A DNA stretch of 24,637 nt from Candidatus Omnitrophota bacterium (GTDB taxonomy: Bacteria; Omnitrophota; Koll11; Pluralincolimonadales; Pluralincolimonadaceae): contig JAKLIT010000005.1 in assembly GCA_022709465.1 (NCBI GenBank), positions 1 to 24,637 on the forward strand, written 5' to 3'. The notes below the pieces were generated by a model. It was not told where the DNA came from. It saw nothing but the letters and a program-made list of their open reading frames with translations, and did not search any database. The translations under genes were made by a program, and so were the position numbers. Each line of letters opens with the position of its first letter. Within the stretch, counting starts at the first letter, position 1. Below are positions 13,573 to 21,083 of this stretch, piece after piece.

Positions 13573-15276
13573 ATGAGATTAATACCGGCTGTTATCCCGC
13601 TCTTCCTTTTTATTGCGCTTCTTGCATCCTCCTGCAGGGCGTACGCCGACCAGGATATCCCCGAGGGCTGCCTCTGGGGAATATTCATGGAAAATACCCC
13701 CATCCGCATCGCGCCGATAAACCGTTTCGACGCCGCCGCGAACAAGAAATCCGGTTCCGTCATGTTCTATATCGACTGGCAGAAGATCTTCCCGCTGGAG
13801 GATTGCCAGGCGATCGTAGATTACGGCGCGATACCCCACGTCACGTGGGAACCCTGGATCAAGAAGGACGGCAAGGACATAATCTATCTCGATAACATAA
13901 TCAACGGGCAGTACGACGAATATATCAGGACGTTCGCGAAACGCGGCAAGAGGCTCGGGACTTCGTATTTCCTGCGCATGGGCCACGAGATGGACGGCAA
14001 CTGGTACCCGTGGTCCGGCGCCCAGAACGACAAGGACCCGAAGAAGTACATAAAGGCGTGGCGCCATGTATACGACCTCTTTAAAGAGGTCGGCGCCGAC
14101 AACGCGATATGGGTCTGGTGCGTCATGGATACCGAGGTCCCGTGGACCCAGTGGAACACCTACAGCAATTATTACCCCGGGGACAACTACGTCGACTGGG
14201 TATCCATAGACGGTTACAACTGGGGTACGGCCGAGAAGTGGAGCCGTTGGAACCCGTTCGAGAAGATATTCGCGAAGCGTTATAAGCAATTGACGGAGAA
14301 ATATCCCGGCAAGCCGATAATGATAGGCGAGTTCGCTTCGGGGGACGCCGGCGGCGATAAAGTGCAATGGATAAAAGATGCTTTCGCTTCGCTCAAGCAA
14401 AAATTCCCCCGCGTAAAGGCCATAGTGTGGTTCAACATAAAGAAGGAATGCGACTGGCGGCTTCACGGGAAAAATGATATACTCAAAGCGTTCTCGGAAG
14501 CGATATCCGACCCGTATTTCAAGAGCGACCCGGTGTATTTTTCTAAATTGCTGAAAGGGTTCAAGCTCCCGGAGGGAGTCTCGGCGGAACTCAGGCCTGT
14601 CCCTCAGGCGGAATACGCAAGGCCTGTCATAGAAGTGATAAAAGCGGCGGCGCCGGTCACGGCGGACGGCGACCTTTCGGAATGGGAAGGGATTACGCCG
14701 GTCGTTATAAACGATAAAAGGAACGTGGTCATGGGCCAGGATATCTGGAAAGGCCCCGAAGATATCAGCGCGGAAGTATACCTGATGTGGGACGAGGCGA
14801 ACCTTTATGTCGCGGCTAAGGTAAAGGATGACAAGCCCTTCATAAACGATAAGCGCGGCGACGCGATATGGAACGGCGACAGTTTCGAGATCGCTTTCAG
14901 CCTCGACCCGAATGCCGACCCCGACAGGATGGCATTCGACGCGGCGGATTACCAGATCGGCTTCAGCACCGGCAACAGGAAAGAAGTCATACCGCAGAGA
15001 TGGTCATGGCAGTTGAAGAACAAAGTCGAAGGCGTGCAGTCGGCGGTCCTCAAGGCCGATGACGGCAAAGGGTATATAGTCGAAGCTGTAATACCGTGGA
15101 AATCCTTTTCGGACGGGTTTGTGCCGCAACCGGAAATGAAGCTGGATTTTGATGCTGTGTTGAACGATTCGGACACAAAGGACAGGCACACTCAGATGGT
15201 CCTCTCGGGGGACGAGAGATTTTATGAGGAACCTTGCCAGTGGGGCTTTGTCGTATTCAAAGAAAGGGGGCAGTAA
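13573..15276 (+). CDS. Secreted GH26 endo-glycanase (mannanase/lichenase-like) with C-terminal CBM9/DOMON-like domain
   Basis: The 567-residue product has a signal peptide (cleavage after AYA, residue 25; ASSC is a weak lipobox alternative). Residues 33-310 match GH26: FLRMGHEMDGNWYPW with acid/base Glu139, then WVSIDGYNWG, then PIMIGEFASGD with nucleophile Glu253, then KAIVWFNIKKECDWR. GH26 comprises mainly beta-mannanases, plus lichenases and beta-1,3-xylanases; the sequence alone does not separate these. Residues 355-565 form a CBM9/DOMON-like domain (VTADGDLSEWEGI, MWDEANLYVAAKVKDDKPF, NGDSFEIAFSLDPNADP, QWGFVVFKERG) like that at 19493. The ATG is preceded by AGAAAGG and lies just after operator C. 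The gene heads an operon with a small CBM-like gene and the regulator. Extracellular depolymerisation of a beta-glycan is inferred. Confidence 0.86.
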   Translation: MRLIPAVIPLFLFIALLASSCRAYADQDIPEGCLWGIFMENTPIRIAPINRFDAAANKKSGSVMFYIDWQKIFPLEDCQAIVDYGAIPHVTWEPWIKKDGKDIIYLDNIINGQYDEYIRTFAKRGKRLGTSYFLRMGHEMDGNWYPWSGAQNDKDPKKYIKAWRHVYDLFKEVGADNAIWVWCVMDTEVPWTQWNTYSNYYPGDNYVDWVSIDGYNWGTAEKWSRWNPFEKIFAKRYKQLTEKYPGKPIMIGEFASGDAGGDKVQWIKDAFASLKQKFPRVKAIVWFNIKKECDWRLHGKNDILKAFSEAISDPYFKSDPVYFSKLLKGFKLPEGVSAELRPVPQAEYARPVIEVIKAAAPVTADGDLSEWEGITPVVINDKRNVVMGQDIWKGPEDISAEVYLMWDEANLYVAAKVKDDKPFINDKRGDAIWNGDSFEIAFSLDPNADPDRMAFDAADYQIGFSTGNRKEVIPQRWSWQLKNKVEGVQSAVLKADDGKGYIVEAVIPWKSFSDGFVPQPEMKLDFDAVLNDSDTKDRHTQMVLSGDERFYEEPCQWGFVVFKERGQ

Positions 15277-15278
15277 AG

Positions 15279-15902
15279 ATGGGAAAGAGGGTGTTTGCGG
15301 TAATGTTCTTGTGCGGTTTGGCGCTGGTCGGCGCAGGGAGGTTGGCGCACGCCGAAACGGTCGACTATTTCATAGACGTGATAGATGAGTCGAACGGAAT
15401 GTATAAATACGTGTACGGCGGCGGCACGGAGTTCGAGATCGATAAGACAGGCGCAAAGTCGGGCGATGCCTGCCTCACGGCGACGCTTGACTGCACGCAG
15501 TGGTCAGGCGCTGCGGTAGGCCACTATCCGCTCGTTGACCTCACGCAGTATAAGAAACCCGGGGTGGAGTTCTGGGTGAAAGGTGCGGAAGGCGGGGAGA
15601 ACTTCGAGGTTATACTGATAGACGCGGACGACACCGACGGCAATAAGACCGAGATCGGCGTCATGGCGACCCCGAATTTCGTCAAGACGACAAAGGAATG
15701 GCAGAAGGTAGTCATACCGTTTACCGCCTATCCGAAGAAGGGGCAGTACTGGGACGCGAACAACAACAAGATGGTCACAGGCGTCGATTTCAACCCCGCA
15801 GAGCTCAAGGAGATCAAGTTCGCCGTTGGCCCCGCTTACAACAAGGGCAAGAAATCCGTCACGATACATATCGACGAGCTTAAGGTCGTCGATATCAAAT
15901 AG
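15279..15902 (+). CDS. Secreted single-domain CBM11-like protein
   Basis: The start is the ATG at 15279, with AAAGGGGG eight bases upstream; in-frame codons before it lie inside the GH26 gene and give no signal peptide. The 207-residue product has a signal peptide (MGKRVFAVMFLCGLALVGAG, cleavage near AHA). One galactose-binding-like sandwich follows, with CLTATLDCTQWSG, LTQYKKPGVEFWVKGAEGG, WQKVVIPFTAY and VTIHIDELKVVDIK at the end. It shares the KGA.GGE block and fold with the 3300-5855 array, but is more distant and has a longer loop (QYWDANNNKMVTGVD). It sits two bases after the GH26 stop, so co-translation with the enzyme is expected. A non-catalytic, soluble glycan-binding helper is inferred. 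Confidence 0.78.
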   Translation: MGKRVFAVMFLCGLALVGAGRLAHAETVDYFIDVIDESNGMYKYVYGGGTEFEIDKTGAKSGDACLTATLDCTQWSGAAVGHYPLVDLTQYKKPGVEFWVKGAEGGENFEVILIDADDTDGNKTEIGVMATPNFVKTTKEWQKVVIPFTAYPKKGQYWDANNNKMVTGVDFNPAELKEIKFAVGPAYNKGKKSVTIHIDELKVVDIK

Positions 15903-15914
15903 CAGGAGAGACCC

Positions 15915-17054
15915 GTGAGCCCGAAGGTAGACAAGTCGAGCGGAAAGTTCTTCTACCAGCAGTTCGCCGACATATTGCGCAAGCAGGTCCAGGGCGGCCA
16001 GTTCAAGCCCGGGGAACCGATACCTTCGGAGCGCATCCTGAGCAAGGAGCACGGGATCAACCGCATAACGTTAAGGCGCGGCATCGCGCAATTGATAAGG
16101 GAGGGCTTTCTGTATTCCGTACCCGGCACCGGGACGTTCGTCTCGGACGCGGAAGGTCTGCAGAAAGCCCATGCCCTTTCATCGATGAAGCGCCGGTCGG
16201 GGCGCAAGAACATCGCGTGTATCCTGAGGCGCCTTAACCCGACCTCGCAATCGCCCATATTGAGCCCTTACTACGTCGGCATATTCTCGACGATGCAGAA
16301 GGAAGCCCTGCGGATGGGCTGCACGCTCTCGTTCAATTTTGTGACCTCGGTCAAAGACGAGCGCGATATCGCGAGATGGGCGATGGAGAACAACGTCGAC
16401 GGCATCATCGTCATCGGGGGGCTCGACCGCACGACGGTCCTGAGCCTCTACGACAAGAAATTCCCGCTCGTCCTCGTCGATAACGAGATCTCGAAGCCCG
16501 CGATAGATTCGGTCATACCCGATAACCGGCTCGGGGGGTACCTGGCTGTAAAGCACCTTACGGATCTCGGCCACAAACGCATCGCGATGATACGCGCCCC
16601 GCTGCAGGACCAGCCAGCGTCGATAGGCAGGCTCGAGGGCTATAAAGCGGCCTTGCAGGAAGCCGGTATCAAATACGACGACGGCCTCGTCATAGAAGGT
16701 TATTATATGGTCGAAGAAGGATATAAGGCGATGGAGAAGATATTGAAGAAGAACCCTCTTCCGACCGCGGTCTTCGCGATAAACGACGAGGCGGCGATGG
16801 GCGCGATGAAGGCCATACGCGACAAGAGCGGCCTTTCGATACCGCGCGACATGTCGATCGTCGGTTTCGACAACATAGAATGGGCCGCGCTCTCCACCCC
16901 GCCGCTGACCACCGTTAACGTGCCTAAGGAGGAGATGGGCTCGATAGCGCTCAAGAAACTCATAGACAGGATCGAAGGGCGGATAAATATAGCGACAAAA
17001 GAAGTGATACCCGTCGACCTCGTCGTGAGGGAGTCGAGCGCGAAGCCGAAATAA
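15915..17054 (+). CDS. GntR-family/LacI-type hybrid transcriptional regulator (AraR-like architecture)
   Basis: The 379-residue product begins with a GntR winged helix (residues 12-77: FFYQQFADILRKQVQGGQFKPG, PIPSERILSKEHGINRITLRRGIAQL, FLYSVPGTGTFV). A LacI/PBP1-type effector domain follows (98-375: IVIGGLDRTTVLSLYDKKFPLVLVD, VIPDNRLGGYLAVKHLTDLGHKRIAMI, AVFAINDEAAMGAMKAIRDKSG, MSIVGFDNIEWAALSTPPLTTV). This N-GntR/C-LacI combination is that of Bacillus AraR, a sugar-released repressor. The start is GTG with AGGAGAG five bases before it. Being third in the GH26 operon, behind operator C, it should regulate itself. Sites A and B in front of the PEP-CTERM and GH94 genes complete a plausible local regulon. 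The effector is probably a mono- or disaccharide from the target glycan; this is not readable from sequence. Confidence 0.9.
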   Translation: MSPKVDKSSGKFFYQQFADILRKQVQGGQFKPGEPIPSERILSKEHGINRITLRRGIAQLIREGFLYSVPGTGTFVSDAEGLQKAHALSSMKRRSGRKNIACILRRLNPTSQSPILSPYYVGIFSTMQKEALRMGCTLSFNFVTSVKDERDIARWAMENNVDGIIVIGGLDRTTVLSLYDKKFPLVLVDNEISKPAIDSVIPDNRLGGYLAVKHLTDLGHKRIAMIRAPLQDQPASIGRLEGYKAALQEAGIKYDDGLVIEGYYMVEEGYKAMEKILKKNPLPTAVFAINDEAAMGAMKAIRDKSGLSIPRDMSIVGFDNIEWAALSTPPLTTVNVPKEEMGSIALKKLIDRIEGRINIATKEVIPVDLVVRESSAKPK

Positions 17055-17072
17055 CCCGCGCAGTTTTTTTTT
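17038..17072 (+). terminator. Intrinsic terminator overlapping the regulator stop codon
   Basis: GCGCG (17038-17042) pairs with CGCGC (17057-17061) around a 14-base loop that contains the TAA stop. Nine Ts (17064-17072) follow. The stem is short but pure GC. It separates the regulator operon from the GH94 promoter. Confidence 0.62.
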
Positions 17073-17081
17073 GAATACTAA

Positions 17082-17099
17082 TGGTATACAACCAGTATA
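17082..17099 (+). promoter_or_regulatory. Operator site B directly upstream of the GH94 gene
   Basis: The site reads TGGTATACAACCAGTATA, identical to site A except for the two spacer bases. TATACA (17085-17090) within it is the likely -10, with a weak T-rich -35, placing transcription start near 17097 and a leader of about 19 bases. This is why upstream in-frame start codons of the GH94 gene are rejected. Confidence 0.78.
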
Positions 17100-17115
17100 T
17101 ATGAAAGGCAACGAT

Positions 17116-19437
17116 ATGGATTACGGCGGTTTCTCAAGGGACAAGAAAGAGTTCATAATAAACAGGTTCGATACGCCTACGCCGTGGATAAATTACCTCT
17201 GCAACGGCAAATACGCCGCGCTGATATCGCAGACCGGAGGCGGCTACAGCTTCTTCGAGGATCCCAAGTACCAGCGCATAACGAGGTACAGGTACAATAA
17301 CGTGCCGCTCGACAGGCCGGGCAGATATGTGTACCTGAGGGACTCGGATACGGGAGAATACTGGTCCGCCGGCTGGCAGCCTGTCTGCAGGGCGCCGGAC
17401 GCCTGGGAATGCAGGCACGGCCTCGGATACACGAAGATATCCTCCGCGAACGAGGGGATATCCAGCGAAGTCACGTATTTTGTGCCGCAGGACGACAACC
17501 TCGAAGTATGGTCTATCGGGATAACGAATGCCGGAAAGAAGAAACGCACGATAACGGCCACGCCATACGCGGAGTTCGCGCTCTTCGACGCGTCGGAGGA
17601 ATTCATGTTCCACCCGAACCTCCACTATTTCTCCATGGCCGAATACGACAGCCGCGACAAGGCGATATATTATTCTTTTTACAACAAGAAGAAGGGGTAT
17701 TTCCAGCGCAACTTCTCCAGGGCGTTCTTTGCCGTCACAAACCATGCGGTCCGGGGTTACGATTGCGAGAGGGAAGCGTTCATCGGCAGGTACCGCAGCG
17801 AGACGAACCCGGAAGCGATGAAGTCCGGGAGCCACAAGAACTCGAAGGTCATCGGCGGGAATGTGATAGGCGCGCTCTCGGTGCGCCTTGAGCTCAATCC
17901 AGGGGAGCGCGAGGAGGTAACGGTTGTCCTTGGCGTCGACGCGTATGAGAATAAACTGACGCCGGACAGGATATTGCGCAAGTACTCGGACGAAGGCCAT
18001 GTCGCGCACGAGCTAGAGCGCGTCAAAAGGTACTGGGAGGAATATACGTCGAAGCTGAAAGTCGAGACGCCGGACCCCGCGGTCAACGCCAACATAAATA
18101 TATGGAACCAGTACCAGTCGAGGACTACGTTCGACTGGTCGCGTTACGCGTCGCTCCTTTATAACACGGGTACCGGCCGCGGCATCGGCTTCAGGGACAC
18201 GAGCCAGGACACGCTCGGCGTCGTCCACGCTATAGCGCCGCAGGTGAAGGAGAAGATCAAGCTGCTCGCGAAGAACATGTACGAGGACGGCCACGCGTAC
18301 CACCTCTTCTACCCGACGGTAGGGACCGGCGAGCCGAAGAAATATTCCGACGATCACCTCTGGATCATCCCGGCGGTATACGCGTATATCTGCGAGACCG
18401 GCGATTACTCGATACTTGAGGATGAGGCCCCGTATATAGAGGGGAGCTGCGGGACCGTTTACGAGCATATGGTCCGGGCGGTGAATTACACGCTCGCGAA
18501 TTGCGGGCCGCACGGCCTGCCGAGGATGTTCTACGCGGACTGGAACGATTGCCTCAACGACATCGACAGGAAAGGTAGGGGTGAATCGGTATGGGTCGCT
18601 ATGTTCCTTTGTTATGCCGTGAAGCAGATGGCCGAACTTGCCGGCCAGATGGAGAAGACAAAAAACGCGAAAAACTTCACGAAGATATACGATGACATGA
18701 AGAAGAGGATAAATGATACTGCCTGGGACGGCGAATGGTATATGCGGGCGTTCACCGACGACGGGCGGCCCGTCGGCTCGAAGGAATGCGAGGAGGGGAA
18801 GATACATATTAACACGCAAAGCTGGGCCGTCCTGAGCGGTGTCGCGGACCGAGAACGCGGCATAAAATGCATGGACTCCGTCAAGAAATACCTCGATACG
18901 GACTTCGGAATCAGGATATGCTGGCCTTCCTATACGAGCGGCCCGGACGATATCGGCTCGCTGATCAACTATCCCGCGGGCATAAAGGAGAACGGCGCTA
19001 TATTCTGCCACGCGAACACCTGGGCGGTTATCGCCGAGGCGATGCTCGGCCGCGCGGACATGGCGTTCGGCTATTACCATAAGCTGCTTCCGGCCGTCGC
19101 CGCGAAGAAAGCCGGCGCGGAGACCTACAGGGTCGAACCGTATGTCTACAGCCAGTTCCTCTTCGGGCCCGACCACCCGCAATTCGGGCGCGGGAGCCAT
19201 TCATGGCTTACGGGAACGTCGGCCTGGATGTTCCGTGCCTTCACCGACTGGATACTCGGCGTGCGTGCCACGCTCGACGGGCTTACGGTGGATCCGAGGC
19301 TCCCCTCCTCATGGGACGGGTTCAGGATGAAGAGGATCTTTCGCGGAAAGCAATATGAGATTGAGGCCTCGAAAGGAAGCATCACCGTTAACGGGAAGAC
19401 CATAAAGGACGCCTCCTTAGTTTGTCCCCGACTTTAG
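17116..19437 (+). CDS. GH94 phosphorylase, cellobiose phosphorylase-like (cytoplasmic)
   Basis: GH94 enzymes cleave beta-linked disaccharides with inorganic phosphate to give a sugar-1-phosphate plus a free sugar. The 773-residue product has no signal peptide. It matches the family end to end: FDTPTPWINYLCNGKYAAL near residue 18, GGGYSFFEDP, RYRYNN, YVYLRDSDTGEYWSAGWQPV, GIGFRDTSQD (356-365), and YADWNDCLN with general-acid Asp478 as the likely catalytic residue, then GPDHPQFGRGSHSWLTGTSAWM. The pattern is closest to cellobiose phosphorylase; other GH94 specificities cannot be ruled out. The ATG at 17116 is chosen because GAAAGG precedes it by seven bases. A TTG at 17071 and an ATG at 17101 would place the start before or within the promoter/operator. 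The C-terminus (DASLVCPRL) appears to be encoded by a repeat-like segment. Cytoplasmic use of disaccharides from GH26 action is inferred. Confidence 0.92.
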   Translation: MDYGGFSRDKKEFIINRFDTPTPWINYLCNGKYAALISQTGGGYSFFEDPKYQRITRYRYNNVPLDRPGRYVYLRDSDTGEYWSAGWQPVCRAPDAWECRHGLGYTKISSANEGISSEVTYFVPQDDNLEVWSIGITNAGKKKRTITATPYAEFALFDASEEFMFHPNLHYFSMAEYDSRDKAIYYSFYNKKKGYFQRNFSRAFFAVTNHAVRGYDCEREAFIGRYRSETNPEAMKSGSHKNSKVIGGNVIGALSVRLELNPGEREEVTVVLGVDAYENKLTPDRILRKYSDEGHVAHELERVKRYWEEYTSKLKVETPDPAVNANINIWNQYQSRTTFDWSRYASLLYNTGTGRGIGFRDTSQDTLGVVHAIAPQVKEKIKLLAKNMYEDGHAYHLFYPTVGTGEPKKYSDDHLWIIPAVYAYICETGDYSILEDEAPYIEGSCGTVYEHMVRAVNYTLANCGPHGLPRMFYADWNDCLNDIDRKGRGESVWVAMFLCYAVKQMAELAGQMEKTKNAKNFTKIYDDMKKRINDTAWDGEWYMRAFTDDGRPVGSKECEEGKIHINTQSWAVLSGVADRERGIKCMDSVKKYLDTDFGIRICWPSYTSGPDDIGSLINYPAGIKENGAIFCHANTWAVIAEAMLGRADMAFGYYHKLLPAVAAKKAGAETYRVEPYVYSQFLFGPDHPQFGRGSHSWLTGTSAWMFRAFTDWILGVRATLDGLTVDPRLPSSWDGFRMKRIFRGKQYEIEASKGSITVNGKTIKDASLVCPRL

Positions 19438-19455
19438 CACTGGAACCGTCCCCGG
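19414..19455. repeat. Possible interspersed-repeat fragment spanning the GH94 stop codon
   Basis: The segment contains two GTCCCCG units about 20 bases apart (19424-19430 and 19448-19454) around ACTTTAGCACTGGAACC. It supplies the last codons of GH94 and the intergenic start. Its opposite strand (GGGGACGGTTCC, then AGTCGGGGACAAAC) resembles short REP-like repeats I recall from several environmental bacterial genomes. It occurs once in this window, so repeat status is unproven. Confidence 0.4.
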
Positions 19456-19484
19456 ATTTCTGGTAATATATAGGAAATCCCGGG
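19451..19484 (+). promoter_or_regulatory. Hairpin overlapping the ribosome-binding site of the CBM9-like gene
   Basis: CCCGGATTTC (19451-19460) pairs with GAAATCCCGGG (19474-19484) with one bulged C. The 3' arm runs into the Shine-Dalgarno GGGAGG (19482-19487) before the ATG at 19493. It could reduce translation or mark a transcript end. There is no U run. Confidence 0.45.
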
Positions 19485-19492
19485 AGGTCCAG

Positions 19493-20320
19493 ATGAAAAA
19501 GCTATATATACTCGCGGCGGCAGCCCTTTCCTTGTTATTCCTTTTCCACCAGCAGTGCCGGGCGCAGGATAAGCCCGCGCCAAAACCCGAAGTCCGCATC
19601 CATAAGGCCGTAAAACCGGTCAAGGTCGATTGCGACCTGGGCAAATATCCCGGTTATGCCATAAGGATGGACAAGCAGGCCTACGAAATACTCATGTATA
19701 ACGTATGGACCGGCAAGGAAGACCTCAGCGCCGATATCTACTTGCTGTGGGATGACGACGCGTTGTATGTGGCGGCGAAGGTCACCGATGACGTGCCTTT
19801 TGACAACAGCAAGGAAGGCCCGGACATCTGGGACGGCGACGCGATAGAGATAATGCTCGGGCTCGACGAGAAAGCGGACCCGAAGAGGATGTTCTTCGTG
19901 AAGCAGGACTACCAGATCGGCATCAGCCCCGGAAATGAAAAGGATATTAAGGCGGGGGAGTGGGTATGGCGCCGTGACGATTACGAAGGCGGCATCGAGG
20001 TCGCCTCGGTAAAGTGGGATAAGGGCTACATAATCGAGTCGAAGATACCTTTCAAGGCCCTCGGCGGGTTCAAGCCCGAGGTCGGCAGGAAGATAGATTT
20101 CGATATCTCGGTCGACGACGGTGATACGCACAAAAGGGAGCTGCAGTTCACCTGGTATGGGACGAAGAATGTCTACGCCGACCCGAGCGAATGGGGCATA
20201 GCGGTCTTCGCGGGGCCCGCGCCGGCATTAGCGCTGTCGTTCTCGTCGGTCATGGTGGTCATAATAGGGTTCATCGTAATAGCGGTATTCCTGGCTTTTG
20301 TAACGCGCCGGCCTAAATAG
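19493..20320 (+). CDS. Membrane-anchored CBM9/DOMON-like carbohydrate-binding protein
   Basis: The 275-residue product has a signal peptide (MKKLYILAAAALSLLFLF, cleavage after CRA). One CBM9/DOMON-like domain spans about 35-238: IHKAVKPVKVDCDLGKYPG, DIYLLWDDDALYVAAKVTDDVPF, WDGDAIEIMLGLDEKADPKRM, DYQIGISPGNEKD, YIIESKIPFKALGGF and SEWGIAVFAG. A C-terminal transmembrane helix follows (about 243-268, ending TRRPK). This topology holds the domain outside the membrane with a short basic tail inside. The domain closely parallels the C-terminal half of the GH26 protein (shared DYQIG and GN.K blocks), so the two likely share a ligand type. SD GGGAGGT is five bases before the ATG, partly within a hairpin. 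It stands between the glycan locus and the downstream operon, with a gap of only 12 bases to the next gene. Confidence 0.82.
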   Translation: MKKLYILAAAALSLLFLFHQQCRAQDKPAPKPEVRIHKAVKPVKVDCDLGKYPGYAIRMDKQAYEILMYNVWTGKEDLSADIYLLWDDDALYVAAKVTDDVPFDNSKEGPDIWDGDAIEIMLGLDEKADPKRMFFVKQDYQIGISPGNEKDIKAGEWVWRRDDYEGGIEVASVKWDKGYIIESKIPFKALGGFKPEVGRKIDFDISVDDGDTHKRELQFTWYGTKNVYADPSEWGIAVFAGPAPALALSFSSVMVVIIGFIVIAVFLAFVTRRPK

Positions 20321-20332
20321 GAGAAGAAAAAA

Positions 20333-20494
20333 ATGAGATGCGATACATGCGGACGTGAAGTCCCTGAAGTGAAGAGGGTGGTTGTGGCTCCAGGCTACGA
20401 CAGGACGCTGGCAAAGCCGATGTACAACTGCCCCGAATGCTACGAGAAGAAAGAGAAGGCCAAGAGAGATGCAGCAGATAAAAGTCCTCGATAA
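20333..20494 (+). CDS. Small zinc-ribbon protein
   Basis: A 53-residue open frame starts with AGGAGAAG six bases before the ATG and carries two CxxC pairs: CDTC (Cys3, Cys6) and CPEC (Cys33, Cys36). It ends in a lysine-rich tail (EKKEKAKRDAADKSPR). The spacing is that of a single zinc ribbon, as in small rubredoxin-like or FmdB-like proteins, though I cannot assign a family. Its last 26 bases overlap the start of thyX in another frame, and the gap to the preceding gene is 12 bases, so it is part of the operon. Strong SD placement, the paired cysteines and the coupling support it being real despite its size. Confidence 0.72.
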   Translation: MRCDTCGREVPEVKRVVVAPGYDRTLAKPMYNCPECYEKKEKAKRDAADKSPR

Positions 20495-21083
20495 CGGATA
20501 CGTCGCGCTCGTCGATTCGATGGGCGGTGACAAGGCCGTCATAGAATCCGCCCGCCGTTGTTATATGAGCGAACCGCAGGGTGAGGCCGCCGATGCTAAG
20601 CTCATCCGCCATCTCATAATCAAGGACCACGGCACGCCTTTTGAGCACGCTTATTTCCGTTTCGATGTAAAATGCCCTATATTCGTCGCGCGCCAGTGGA
20701 TACGCCACCGTATCGGCACGTATAACGAGATGTCCCTGCGCTATTGCCTCGCGAAAAGGGATTTTTACACGCCTGAAGGCCTATCGGGCGAGGAGCTTGA
20801 GAGGTACAGGAAGTCGATAAACGGCGCTTTCGACGCCTACGAATCGATGGTATCGTCCGGGATAAAGCGCGAGCAGGCGCGCGGCGTCCTGCCGCTTTCC
20901 ATATATACCCTTTATTACTGGACCGTCAACGCGCGTTCCCTTATGAACTTCCTGAAACTGCGCCTCGATAAGGGGGCACAACCGGAGATACGCGAATACG
21001 CGAAGGCCCTGTTGAAGATATTCAGGGATACGATGCCGGTGACGGCCAAGGCCTTCGAAGAAAAGATAATGCCGAAAGAGTAA
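20469..21083 (+). CDS. thyX: FAD-dependent thymidylate synthase ThyX
   Basis: ThyX makes dTMP from dUMP using methylenetetrahydrofolate, with FAD and NADPH. The 204-residue product carries the diagnostic motif as RHRIGTYNEMSLRY (residues 79-92; consensus RHRxxSxNExSxRY, first Ser replaced by Thr), containing Ser89. HGTPFEHAYFRFDVKCPIFVARQW precedes it, and RGVLPLSIYTLYYWTVNARSLMNFLKLRL follows, the usual helix with substrate-binding residues. The ATG at 20469 is chosen because the family begins at this point (MQQIKVLDNGYVALVDSMGG) and AAGAGAG lies just upstream, inside the zinc-ribbon gene. A longer in-frame extension would read through that gene. The TAA shares its last base with the ATG of the sigma-factor gene, so translation is coupled. 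Cytoplasmic. Confidence 0.95.
   Translation: MQQIKVLDNGYVALVDSMGGDKAVIESARRCYMSEPQGEAADAKLIRHLIIKDHGTPFEHAYFRFDVKCPIFVARQWIRHRIGTYNEMSLRYCLAKRDFYTPEGLSGEELERYRKSINGAFDAYESMVSSGIKREQARGVLPLSIYTLYYWTVNARSLMNFLKLRLDKGAQPEIREYAKALLKIFRDTMPVTAKAFEEKIMPKE

Noticed and set aside
17071..17115. Upstream TTG and ATG starts for the GH94 gene
   Set aside because: They fall in or before the promoter/operator at 17082-17099 and lack a ribosome-binding site; ATG 17116 has GAAAGG at proper distance.
20382..20468. N-terminal extension of ThyX
   Set aside because: These codons overlap the zinc-ribbon gene in another frame and encode a sequence unlike ThyX; the family starts at the ATG at 20469.
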